Shown here: piece after piece, positions 16,384-24,413 of the stretch
Layout of the letters: every line of letters starts with the position of its first letter
Position numbering within the stretch: position 1 is the first letter of the stretch
Assembly: GCA_900317365.1 (NCBI GenBank)
Contig: ONGM01000146.1
Span: 1-48,559, forward strand
Length of the DNA: 48,559 nucleotides
Source of the DNA: an uncultured Planctomycetota bacterium
GTDB lineage: Bacteria; Planctomycetota; Planctomycetia; Pirellulales; Thermoguttaceae
Reading direction: 5' to 3'
Notes under the pieces: generated by a model
What the model was told of the DNA's origin: nothing
Seen by the model: only the letters and a program-made list of their open reading frames with translations
Database searches by the model: none
Program-made: the position numbers and the translations under genes

Positions 16384-18717
16384 ATGAAACGTTCCGCGCT
16401 TCAATGCGTCGTCGGTTTTGTCGGCGCGTCGCTTATCGTCGTAGGGGTCATATGGACTTGCCGTCAATTAAGTTCTCCGACGCAACTTAACGCGGCGCAA
16501 GGAACGGTCGCGCAGTCGAACGCCGAACGTTCACAAACCAACGCGACGCCTCTTCCTGGCGTTAAAGCGGCAAATCTCGCCGAAAGCGCCGCCAAAAAGA
16601 AGCCGATTTCACGGAAGATTCGACCGGTCTCAGGCACGACTCAACTCTCTCTTGCGCCTGCCGAACCGCGAAACGACGCGAGCTCCGATTCCGAAAGTCT
16701 GACTCTTGAAGTCTCGGAACCGCAGAGCGACTATCCCGCTCTTGAACCGAGCTTGCCCAACGCCCCTCTCGACAGCGCGCCTCTCGACGATTACCCTGGC
16801 GTCGAAGAGCAGACTCCGTCTTTTCCCGCGCCGACCTCCGACGTTGAAACAGGCGCCGACGTTGAAGCCGGGTTTCCTTCCGAACCCTTCGCCGACGATT
16901 CCTATGGAACCGACGATTTGCTCGAGCGTCCTCAAGCGCGCGAAGGAGAATCGACTCTGAAGCTCTTCTCGCAAGACGAAGAAGACGAGGGCGAGGAACC
17001 CGGCGCGCCCTTCATTGCGCCGTACGCGCAAGACGCCGCCCTGCAGTCGGACGCGCAAGATCCGGCCGCCGACCTCGCGGACGATTTGCCGCCGCTTCCT
17101 GCCGCACAGTCTGCCGCTCAGCCTGTCGCGCCGTCCCTTGACGCCAGCGAAGAAGCGCCTACTCTCCTGCAGTTTACGCAACCGGCGGATCCGGCGCCTA
17201 ATGCGGAAACCGCTCCGACCGCCGTTCCGTCGATCAAATCAAACGATTCCAAACGACAAAATGCGAATTCGGAAACCAACCTGACGACCGCTCGCGCCGC
17301 AAAATACCTCGCGGACGTTATTGTCGCTCGCCCAACGCCAGGCGAAGACGATCAAAACGGACCGCAAACGACGCAAATCGTCGTCGAAAAAATCGCGCCG
17401 GAAGAAGTTCAAGCGGAGAAGCCGACGACGATCGTTATTAAGGTGAGAAATCAGGGCGCTAAAACCGTGCGAAATATTCTTCTGCACGACTCCATTCCGA
17501 TGAACACGCAGTTCATTTCGAGCGAACCGGAGGTTACGCCAAACGCGAACGGCGACTTGTTCTGGCCCAATTTTGACCTCGAACCGCAACGGGAAAAGAA
17601 GTTTGAATACACCGTCTCGCCGAACGAAGAAGGCGATTTCGGAAGCGTCGCGACGGTTCTCGTGCCTATCAACGCGTCAAGTAAAACCAAATGCTCCAAA
17701 CCGGAGCTTCGCGTCGAAGTCTCCGCCCCCGAAAACGTCGAGCTGGGTGAAACCGTAACCTTTGATATTGTCGTTACCAACGTGGGTAGCGGCGCCGCGA
17801 CTAACGTGGCGTTGCTTGAAAACATTCCCGACGGTTTGTATCATCCGAGCGGAGAATCTCTGAACAATAACCTTGGCGTTATTAAATCAGGCGAATCGAA
17901 ACGACTCCCCTTGGCTCTTAAAACGACGCGACAAGGCGAATGCGTTAATAGACTCGTCGTTACCGCCGACGACTGCGAAGATCAAGAAGTCGAAACGGTC
18001 GTTAATATCATAGCGCCGCAACTTGAACTCGCCATTGAAGGCGCCCCGAACGTTTATCTGGAAAGACCCGTAACATATAAGCTTTCCGTCAAAAACAGCG
18101 GCGACGCGACGGCGAAAAACGTCCGACTCGTCGCTCAACTCCCCGACTCGCTCGCGTTTATTCAAGCGAACAATCTCGGCGCGTATAAGAAAGAAGAACA
18201 CTGCGTATACTGGGATCTCGCGGAACTCCCGGCGCGATCGTCCGGCGATATTCAACTGACTCTGAAGTCGGTCAAAGCGGACAAGACGGATCTCGTCTTC
18301 TCCGCCTCAGGTCCGAACGGTCTCGAAGTTCAAACTTCCAAAAAGATCTCGATCGACGGATTGGCCGCGCTTTCCTTCACAGTCAGTTCGAACGCAGACC
18401 TTGTTGAAGTCAATTCCGAGCTTGAATACACCGTTCAAATAGTTAATCGCGGAACCAAAGCGTCGGAAAATGTGACTTTACAAATCGCGGCGCCGGACGC
18501 GATCTCCATCGAAGCGACCGACGGTCCGACGGAAGCGCGGAATTACAACGGCGTCATCGTCTTCGAAAAGATCCCGGAAATCCCGGCAAAATCAACGGTT
18601 ATTTATAAAATCAAGGCGTTGGTAAAAGAATCCGGAGACTGCCGCGTCGGGTTCAGATTGAGTTCCGACGATCTTGAACCGCTCAACAAAGAGATCAATA
18701 CGCGTTCTTACCAATAA
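16384..18717 (+). CDS. membrane-anchored DUF11-repeat protein
   Basis: About 777 residues; ATG 16384 is preceded by TTAGGG, while the in-frame TTG at 16366 is less likely. Residues 8-25 are a membrane anchor. Residues about 30-325 are a Pro/Ala/Asp/Ser-rich spacer. Residues about 335-775 hold four DUF11-type Ig-like units, each starting with a strand such as TIVIKVRNQGAKTVRNILLHD, VTFDIVVTNVGSGAATNVAL, VTYKLSVKNSGDATAKNVRL and LEYTVQIVNRGTKASENVTL. DUF11 domains are structural modules of cell-surface proteins. A strong terminator follows. With the upstream DUF1573 gene it forms a pair of exported Ig-fold proteins; a structural or adhesive envelope role is inferred. Confidence 0.85.
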   Translation: MKRSALQCVVGFVGASLIVVGVIWTCRQLSSPTQLNAAQGTVAQSNAERSQTNATPLPGVKAANLAESAAKKKPISRKIRPVSGTTQLSLAPAEPRNDASSDSESLTLEVSEPQSDYPALEPSLPNAPLDSAPLDDYPGVEEQTPSFPAPTSDVETGADVEAGFPSEPFADDSYGTDDLLERPQAREGESTLKLFSQDEEDEGEEPGAPFIAPYAQDAALQSDAQDPAADLADDLPPLPAAQSAAQPVAPSLDASEEAPTLLQFTQPADPAPNAETAPTAVPSIKSNDSKRQNANSETNLTTARAAKYLADVIVARPTPGEDDQNGPQTTQIVVEKIAPEEVQAEKPTTIVIKVRNQGAKTVRNILLHDSIPMNTQFISSEPEVTPNANGDLFWPNFDLEPQREKKFEYTVSPNEEGDFGSVATVLVPINASSKTKCSKPELRVEVSAPENVELGETVTFDIVVTNVGSGAATNVALLENIPDGLYHPSGESLNNNLGVIKSGESKRLPLALKTTRQGECVNRLVVTADDCEDQEVETVVNIIAPQLELAIEGAPNVYLERPVTYKLSVKNSGDATAKNVRLVAQLPDSLAFIQANNLGAYKKEEHCVYWDLAELPARSSGDIQLTLKSVKADKTDLVFSASGPNGLEVQTSKKISIDGLAALSFTVSSNADLVEVNSELEYTVQIVNRGTKASENVTLQIAAPDAISIEATDGPTEARNYNGVIVFEKIPEIPAKSTVIYKIKALVKESGDCRVGFRLSSDDLEPLNKEINTRSYQ

Positions 18718-18749
18718 CGGTCGTAACGCGCGAACGTGCCAACGATTGA

Positions 18750-18789
18750 GAAAAAGCCGCCGTTTCCATCGAGATTCTGCGGCTTTTTC
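18750..18789 (+). terminator. intrinsic terminator after the DUF11 gene
   Basis: GAAAAAGCCGC (18750-18760) pairs perfectly with GCGGCTTTTTC (18779-18789), with a T-tract in the descending arm. It is 32 nt after the stop codon. Confidence 0.85.
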
Positions 18790-18791
18790 GC

Positions 18792-18819
18792 TTGTATACT
18801 CTTTTCCGTCGCTTATAAT
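18792..18819 (+). promoter_or_regulatory. candidate promoter for the tsaE operon
   Basis: A perfect -10 TATAAT (18814-18819) lies 16 nt after TTGTAT (18792-18797). It sits directly behind a terminator and about 67 nt before the tsaE ATG. The -35 is weak. Confidence 0.4.
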
Positions 18820-18885
18820 CACGCTATTGCAAGCCGCCGGTCGACGGCGTTATTGACTCCGGCTTAGAACGTAAAGAAGTCGCTT

Positions 18886-19392
18886 ATGACAATTCATATT
18901 ACACTTGCTAACGAACAAGAAACCGATCGTCTCGGGGCCATTCTCGCGAAACGCTTGCCCGACGGCGCCGTCGTCGCGATGCTAGGCACGCTTGGAGCCG
19001 GTAAAACGAGGCTCGTTCAGGGCGTTGCCAAAGCTTCCGGCGTTTCAGCCGAAGAAGTGGGGAGTCCGACCTTCGTGCTCGTCAAAGAATATCGCGGCAA
19101 AAAAAGAATGATTTATCATTTCGACGCGTATCGACTACGCGATTCCGACGAATTTCTTGCGCTCGGCGTCGACGAATATTTCGATTCCGACGGCGTCTCC
19201 TTTGTCGAATGGGCGGATCGCGTTGAAGACGTCTTGCCTTCCGATCGATTTGAGATTTCTATCGTTCCTGTCGGCGAAACGTCGCGAGACGTCCGAATCA
19301 CCGCCTTAGGCGAGTATCAAAACGACGAAATAGACTACGAATTTGAAATACTCGAAGAGTGGCGCGGCGCCGCCCGTTATGGTCTGCTATGA
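18886..19392 (+). CDS. tsaE: tRNA threonylcarbamoyladenosine biosynthesis ATPase TsaE
   Basis: A 168-residue P-loop ATPase of the TsaE family, which drives the TsaBDE complex that makes N6-threonylcarbamoyladenosine at position 37 of ANN-decoding tRNAs. Visible motifs are Walker A GTLGAGKT (34-41), the family signature VGSPTFVLVKEY, HFDAYRL, and VEWADRVEDVLP. Length is normal for the family (about 150-165). The stop overlaps the next start in ATGA (19389-19392), so translation is coupled to the YfhO-like gene. tsaB and tsaD are not in the window. Confidence 0.95.
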   Translation: MTIHITLANEQETDRLGAILAKRLPDGAVVAMLGTLGAGKTRLVQGVAKASGVSAEEVGSPTFVLVKEYRGKKRMIYHFDAYRLRDSDEFLALGVDEYFDSDGVSFVEWADRVEDVLPSDRFEISIVPVGETSRDVRITALGEYQNDEIDYEFEILEEWRGAARYGLL

Positions 19393-22172
19393 CGCCTCGA
19401 TCGGTTAAAAATCGTTACGTCTTTCTCCTCTCGATCATACCGTTAGCGTTGCTCGTCGCTTTATTTTGGCGCGCGTTGACGCCGGGCGCTCAATTTGCGC
19501 AACGCGACGAATCCTTTTACTACTATCCGCTCTTTGAACTCGTTCAGCATAATTGGAGTCGCGGGGTCTTACCGCTGTGGAATCCCTACGACAATTTGGG
19601 TCAGCCGCTCGCAGGCGATCCGACGGCGTCCGTGTTTTATCCCGGCAAAGTCGTTTTTGCGCTTGTTTCGTTAGGTCTCGTTTCCTTTGCCGCGTGTTTT
19701 AAAATCTACATTATAGGGCACGTCGCGCTCGCATACGCGACGGCGCGGACGCTTGCAAAACGTTTAGGAGTTTCACACGCCGGGGCGACTTTATCGGGGA
19801 TTTCGTACGCTTTTGCCGGGCAAACTCTTTTTCAATACTCGAACGTTATTTACCTAGTCGGCGCCGCGTGGGCGCCGGCGTTGGCTCTTTACTCGTTTCA
19901 ATTTCACTTTGCCGCGACCTCCGCGAAAAAGAGACAAGCGCTCGTTTTGTTCTCGTTGTGCTCGAGCATGACCATTCTTGGCGGCGAACCGCAGGTCGTT
20001 TACCTTGCGTTCTTGCTGAATTTGCTCGCTATTTTCTTTCAACGTCGAAAGGGGTCGACCTTTCTCGCTTCGTTAAAGACGAAGTCGCGAAGCGGCGCCG
20101 CGTTTCTTTTCGCGTCGGCTCTGTTGACTTTTCTCCTCTCAGCGGTTCAAATTCTTCCAAGTCTCGAGTTAACGGAACGATCAACGCGCGCTCAGGCGGC
20201 GCAAACGCGTTCGTTATGGACTTCGGCGTATTTGTACGGCAAGGCGCGTCTATCGTCGGAAGACGTCCCCTTTACGCGCGAGGAGTTTTTCGACGGCGTT
20301 TTGTGCCGCGATTTTGCGCAAGGAGGCAAGGACGCGTCTATTTATCGTTTCAGCGTCGGACCGTGGCGATGGTTTGAATTTCTCTTTCCCAATATTGGAG
20401 GACGTCAATTTCCACAAAACGAACGATGGTTTGAGGTCGTTCCCGACGAGCTATCCGTCTGGACGCCAAGCCTGTATTTCGGGATATTTCCCTGCGTATT
20501 AGCGCTTAGCGCGGCGCGGCGTCGCAACAAAGCGAACTCTCAAAACGCTAGTCGCGAAACTCGCCGAGAAACACGACGAGAAAAATGTCAAATCGTCGCG
20601 ACGTATCTTGTCGTTTTTGGTCTGATAGGTTCTCTTGGCGGATACGGTTTGGCGTGGTTCTTGCGCGTTATTTGTTCGACGCTCCGCGACGAGCCTCTCA
20701 GTCTTTCCTTATCGTCCGGCGATCCTATTGGCGGTTTATACTGGTTTTTAAACCTATTCGCGCCTAAATTCGCCCAATTTCGCTATCCGGCTAAACTGAT
20801 CGTCGTTGCGGCGATTGGCTTCTCGCTTCTCGCCGGTTTTGGCTGGGATCAACGTTTTTCGGGCAAGACGAAAAGGATTGCCCTAGCCGCGCTCGCAATT
20901 TCCGCTTTGGGGTTCGTCGTATCGTACGTCGGAACGACGCTCTCTCCAATTTGGACGAAGGCGTTTCACATTCCCCCAAACCCGCTTTTCGGTCCCTTTC
21001 AGCCGGAAGCGGCGGCAAAATGCGTCGTCCTTTCCTTTGGGCGCGCGTTCCTCTTTTTATTCGCGTCCCTCGTTCTCGCGAGCGTCGCCAAAGGTCAAAT
21101 CAAAGCGCCGCGTTGGGGAAGACTCCTTGATATCGTGTCGCTGATCATTATTGCCGCCGATATTTACGTCGCATCCTCATGGATTGTAACGACCGCGCCG
21201 ACAAAACTTTTTGCCAAGCGGTCGCAGATAGAAAAACAGATTGCGGATAATGTTGCGCAAAAGATATTGGCAAACGAAAACGTCGACGTTCGCAAACTCG
21301 CGCGAGACGCGTTACCGCCGACGAGAGTTTATCGCTATCCCGTTTGGTTTCCGCCGTTCTTTCAAACGGAATCTTCGCCGCGAAGACTTGAAGAACGCGT
21401 TCTGTGGGATGGAGAAACATTGTTTCCCAAACGCGGTCTATCGAGAAATATCGCCCTGATCGATTCAAGGGGCGCCGCGATGGACGCCGAATTCTCGAAA
21501 TTCCTCGATTACGCTTACAACGGGAACGATATCGACGCGCAATTGGCTTTTCTCGGCGTTTCCGCCGTCGTCGGACCAAAATTTTGGACTGATAGGATCG
21601 TTCCCAGTTCAAAGTCGACTTCCGACTCCCAGGCGACGTCAGATTGGCGGCTTGACTTGAAATTGATCGACTCCAACACGACCCGCGCCGCTCTGATCTA
21701 CGACGCTCAACAATCGGAAAATCTTCTCAAAAACGATAATAGCGAGCCCGACGAAGATCAGGTCAAATTACTTGCGTATGAGGCGAATAAACGCTTGCAC
21801 ATGATTTCCGCGCGCCGCGACGGATCCGTCCTTTTGGCGGAGCAGTTCTGGCCTGATTGGGAAGCCCGTCTAATACCTCTGAATCGCCAAGAAACAAGAG
21901 CTCTCGCCAATTCCGCTTTCCAAACGGATAACGTCGACAATATTTTGCAAAATAAAGGCGTCGAAACGACGGTCAAAATCGAACCGGAGTTTGGCTTTTT
22001 ACAAAAAATATCGATTCCCCAAGGTCGGTGGCTTCTCGTTACAGAATACAAGCCTCGAAAGATATATTACGGCGCGCTCGTCTCACTCGGTTCTTGGTCG
22101 ACTTTGATCGGCTTCGTTTTCATTCAAAGAGCGAGACGAAACGGTCGTCGAAGAGTCGGAAAACTTCGTTAA
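19389..22172 (+). CDS. YfhO-like polytopic membrane protein
   Basis: About 927 residues from the ATG that overlaps the tsaE stop; the in-frame GTG at 19359 is less likely. An N-terminal helix (FLLSIIPLALLVALFW) is followed by the extracytoplasmic motif RDESFYYYPLFELVQHNW and PLWNPYDNLGQPLAGDP, characteristic of YfhO-family proteins, a GT-C-like fold implicated in glycosylation of cell-wall or membrane polymers in Firmicutes. About a dozen hydrophobic helices extend to residue 620, then a large soluble domain, then a final helix near the C-terminus (YYGALVSLGSWSTLIGFVFI). The acceptor is unknown. The 3' end shares a TTAA with the opposing gene's stop. Confidence 0.82.
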   Translation: MTPRSVKNRYVFLLSIIPLALLVALFWRALTPGAQFAQRDESFYYYPLFELVQHNWSRGVLPLWNPYDNLGQPLAGDPTASVFYPGKVVFALVSLGLVSFAACFKIYIIGHVALAYATARTLAKRLGVSHAGATLSGISYAFAGQTLFQYSNVIYLVGAAWAPALALYSFQFHFAATSAKKRQALVLFSLCSSMTILGGEPQVVYLAFLLNLLAIFFQRRKGSTFLASLKTKSRSGAAFLFASALLTFLLSAVQILPSLELTERSTRAQAAQTRSLWTSAYLYGKARLSSEDVPFTREEFFDGVLCRDFAQGGKDASIYRFSVGPWRWFEFLFPNIGGRQFPQNERWFEVVPDELSVWTPSLYFGIFPCVLALSAARRRNKANSQNASRETRRETRREKCQIVATYLVVFGLIGSLGGYGLAWFLRVICSTLRDEPLSLSLSSGDPIGGLYWFLNLFAPKFAQFRYPAKLIVVAAIGFSLLAGFGWDQRFSGKTKRIALAALAISALGFVVSYVGTTLSPIWTKAFHIPPNPLFGPFQPEAAAKCVVLSFGRAFLFLFASLVLASVAKGQIKAPRWGRLLDIVSLIIIAADIYVASSWIVTTAPTKLFAKRSQIEKQIADNVAQKILANENVDVRKLARDALPPTRVYRYPVWFPPFFQTESSPRRLEERVLWDGETLFPKRGLSRNIALIDSRGAAMDAEFSKFLDYAYNGNDIDAQLAFLGVSAVVGPKFWTDRIVPSSKSTSDSQATSDWRLDLKLIDSNTTRAALIYDAQQSENLLKNDNSEPDEDQVKLLAYEANKRLHMISARRDGSVLLAEQFWPDWEARLIPLNRQETRALANSAFQTDNVDNILQNKGVETTVKIEPEFGFLQKISIPQGRWLLVTEYKPRKIYYGALVSLGSWSTLIGFVFIQRARRNGRRRVGKLR

Positions 22173-22771
22173 ATCAATTCCGTGCCAAATTCTTCAATAG
22201 CGGATTTCATCTCGACGAAGGTTTCGGCGTGGTTCGTTTGCGCGTTTTGGTAGCGCGCCACGACGTAGAGCAAATCGCTCAGTCGATTGATCCACGCGAT
22301 AACTTTGGGAGAAAACTTAGGATCAAATCGATATAAAGCGACGGCGCGACGTTCCGCGCGTCGACATACCGCGCGCGCCAAATGGATTTGGCATCCGGCT
22401 CGCGAACCTAAGAGCACGATAAAACGCCCGTCGGACGCAAGTTCGCCGCTCCAAGAATCAATCGCGCGTTCGAGTCGGCGCACGTCTTCGTCGCCAACGA
22501 CGCGAACGTTTAACTTCGTAGGTTCAAGGGATGAAACTTCCGCGCCAATAACAAAGAGCCGCGACTGTATGCGTCGGAGCAAAACCGCCGCTTTCTCGAC
22601 AATATCGTTTTCCGACAGCGCCAATCCTAATTGCGCGTTCAATTCGTCGAGCGCGCCGAGCAAGACCATGCGATAGTGATCTTTTCCAACGCGCGGTCCG
22701 CAGTAGAGGGACGTTTCGCCCAAATCGCCGCAACGGCTGTAAATTCGCACGCGGCGCGTCGGCAAGCTCAT
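22169..22771 (-). CDS. cob(I)alamin adenosyltransferase, PduO/MMAB type
   Basis: A 200-residue enzyme that transfers the 5'-deoxyadenosyl group of ATP to cob(I)alamin to make coenzyme B12. The N-terminal ATP-binding segment (RIYSRCGDLGETSLYCGPRVGKDHYR, partly degenerate from the usual TGD-G-T form), ALDELNAQLGLA, and the C-terminal signature ARAVCRRAERR are recognisable. The usual LPGG-like turn reads LLGSRAG here. AAAGGA precedes the ATG by about 7 nt. It is 50 nt downstream of the epimerase gene, so the two are probably co-transcribed. No B12-dependent enzyme is in the window. Confidence 0.88.
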   Translation of the reverse strand: MSLPTRRVRIYSRCGDLGETSLYCGPRVGKDHYRMVLLGALDELNAQLGLALSENDIVEKAAVLLRRIQSRLFVIGAEVSSLEPTKLNVRVVGDEDVRRLERAIDSWSGELASDGRFIVLLGSRAGCQIHLARAVCRRAERRAVALYRFDPKFSPKVIAWINRLSDLLYVVARYQNAQTNHAETFVEMKSAIEEFGTELI

Positions 22772-22821
22772 ATGTTCTATCCTTTCATCTACGTCACAGG
22801 AACGCCGTTTGAACGTCTCGA

Positions 22822-23886
22822 TTAGGTTCTCTCAACGGCTTTCGACGGCGCGACGTAGCCGATTCCATTTTCCGACGAAAATACGATCGAACCGTCTTTA
22901 AGCTCGACGCCGCGACCGAACTTCTGATTTCCCATCAACGTTGGATCCACGAGCAACGGTCCGTCTATGTACGCGTAATCAATCATGGGAACGAACTGCG
23001 ACGTCGCGCTCGCAGAGATTACGGATTCGATCGTATTGCCTATCATCACTTTAAAGCCCAGTTCGCGCGCTCGAATCACAAGTTTTTTTGTCGGTAGCAA
23101 GCCGCCAAATTTAATCGGCTTTAAATTAACGCCGTGAAAGAACCCAACGCACTTCTCAAGATCCCTTTCGCAACGACAACTTTCGTCGGCGATGAGCGGA
23201 ATGCCGTACTTGTCGCACTCTTTTCGCAGTCTCTTCATGCCCTCCCAGTCGTCCTGGTGCAACGGCTGTTCGATTAGCTCAATATTCAACGATTTCAACT
23301 CGTCGAGATATTCGAGCGTTTGCTGAAGGGTCCAACAGCCGTTCACGTCAAGCCGAAACGGCGAATCGGTGCGCGCGCGCAATTCGCGCAAGATCGTCAT
23401 ATCTTCATGCGAACCGAGTTTGACGCGATACAACGGCCAATTCGGCTGTTCTTTGAACTTTTCAATTACGCGATAAATCGAGTCGAGTCCGAGCGTGTAA
23501 CTCGATTTTAACGCGCTTGAAGAACCGTCGAAGCCCCAGATCCGTCTGAGCGGCATATTATGGAGTTTTCCCCAGAGATCGCACGCCGCCATCTCGAGCG
23601 CCGTCGCCGCGTACGGGTACTTCCTAATAAGGTTTTGTATCAAACGGTTAAATGCAAACGGATCAGCAAACGCATAGCGCTGGATAACTTCGCGATACGA
23701 TTCAATTTGATTGACCATATCTTCGACGGTTACGCCCCAGTGCTGGTCTTCATACGCCTCGCCATACCCTTTCAAACCGTCCTGTTCCAACTCGACAACA
23801 ACAGTACGGATCACGCTGATCGTTCCGCGAAAAACGGTCATCACGTGTCTGAGAGGGAGGTCTCTGCGGCTTATTTTGAGTTTCAT
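22822..23886 (-). CDS. enolase-superfamily epimerase, dipeptide-epimerase-like
   Basis: A 354-residue protein from ATG 23886; the frame is open to 23997, but that extension does not resemble the family. It has the muconate lactonizing subgroup layout: the N-terminal capping domain, then a barrel with metal ligands Asp180 (RLDVNG), Glu206 (ELIEQPL) and Asp234 (LIADESC) and the second acid/base lysine at Lys256 (VNLKPIKFGG). The first catalytic motif, normally KxK, reads R154-V-K156. Near the C-terminus YIDGPLLV stands where dipeptide epimerases usually have a DxD motif. The best family guess is L-Ala-D/L-Glu or another dipeptide epimerase, possibly linked to peptidoglycan peptide recycling, but the substrate is uncertain. 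Confidence 0.82.
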   Translation of the reverse strand: MKLKISRRDLPLRHVMTVFRGTISVIRTVVVELEQDGLKGYGEAYEDQHWGVTVEDMVNQIESYREVIQRYAFADPFAFNRLIQNLIRKYPYAATALEMAACDLWGKLHNMPLRRIWGFDGSSSALKSSYTLGLDSIYRVIEKFKEQPNWPLYRVKLGSHEDMTILRELRARTDSPFRLDVNGCWTLQQTLEYLDELKSLNIELIEQPLHQDDWEGMKRLRKECDKYGIPLIADESCRCERDLEKCVGFFHGVNLKPIKFGGLLPTKKLVIRARELGFKVMIGNTIESVISASATSQFVPMIDYAYIDGPLLVDPTLMGNQKFGRGVELKDGSIVFSSENGIGYVAPSKAVERT

Positions 23887-24413
23887 AGGTCTTTTGTAAT
23901 AAATGGACTCGCACGCTGGCGTCAGTGGACTTCGCGCGCAGCATTCGCATGAAGTCTGATTGGGCGCGCCGGTCGAGCGCGATCGCAACGACCGCAACTC
24001 TTCGTCGCGCCTACGGTAACGAACGTCGATCGACGCGTTGCGCTTGCGGCGATCATACCCCGTCCATGTGAGAAAAGCGCGACTTTAGCTTCTCACTCGA
24101 TTCGTTCTATTTTCCACTTTTTGCAATCTATGCAAGCGGGGGCATAAGTTCGATCTTCTTTTCTACAAAACGCTACGTTCATAAACGTCTGAGCATACCG
24201 TTCATTGTACAAAAACGAACGCATTTTTCCATAGCGCCGCAGTTAGAACGAGGCGCTGCGAAGCGTTAAAATGTCGCGACCTTGGGTCTGTCCAATAACG
24301 CTTGTCGACGATAAAAGAAAAACGCGCGTCCATAAAGCAAAGAATCGGACTCCTTACTTTCAAAAGAGTCCGATTCATTTGCGATCAGAAGACGCCCAAC
24401 TTTATTTAGCAGG
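23887..24413. other. 527-bp intergenic region
   Basis: It lies between the minus-strand LysM gene and the minus-strand epimerase gene. It holds the LysM-gene terminator (24342-24376) and a smaller bulged hairpin (GTGAGAA at 24068-24074 with TTCTCAC at 24090-24096). The epimerase promoter should be here, but I cannot point to it. No ORF with coding character is seen. Confidence 0.55.
24342..24376 (-). terminator. terminator of the LysM gene
   Basis: A perfect 11-bp stem: GAATCGGACTC (24342-24352) pairs with 24366-24376 around a 13-nt loop. Read on the minus strand it follows the LysM stop by about 38 nt and is followed by a T-rich stretch (TTTGCTTTATGG). Confidence 0.75.
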
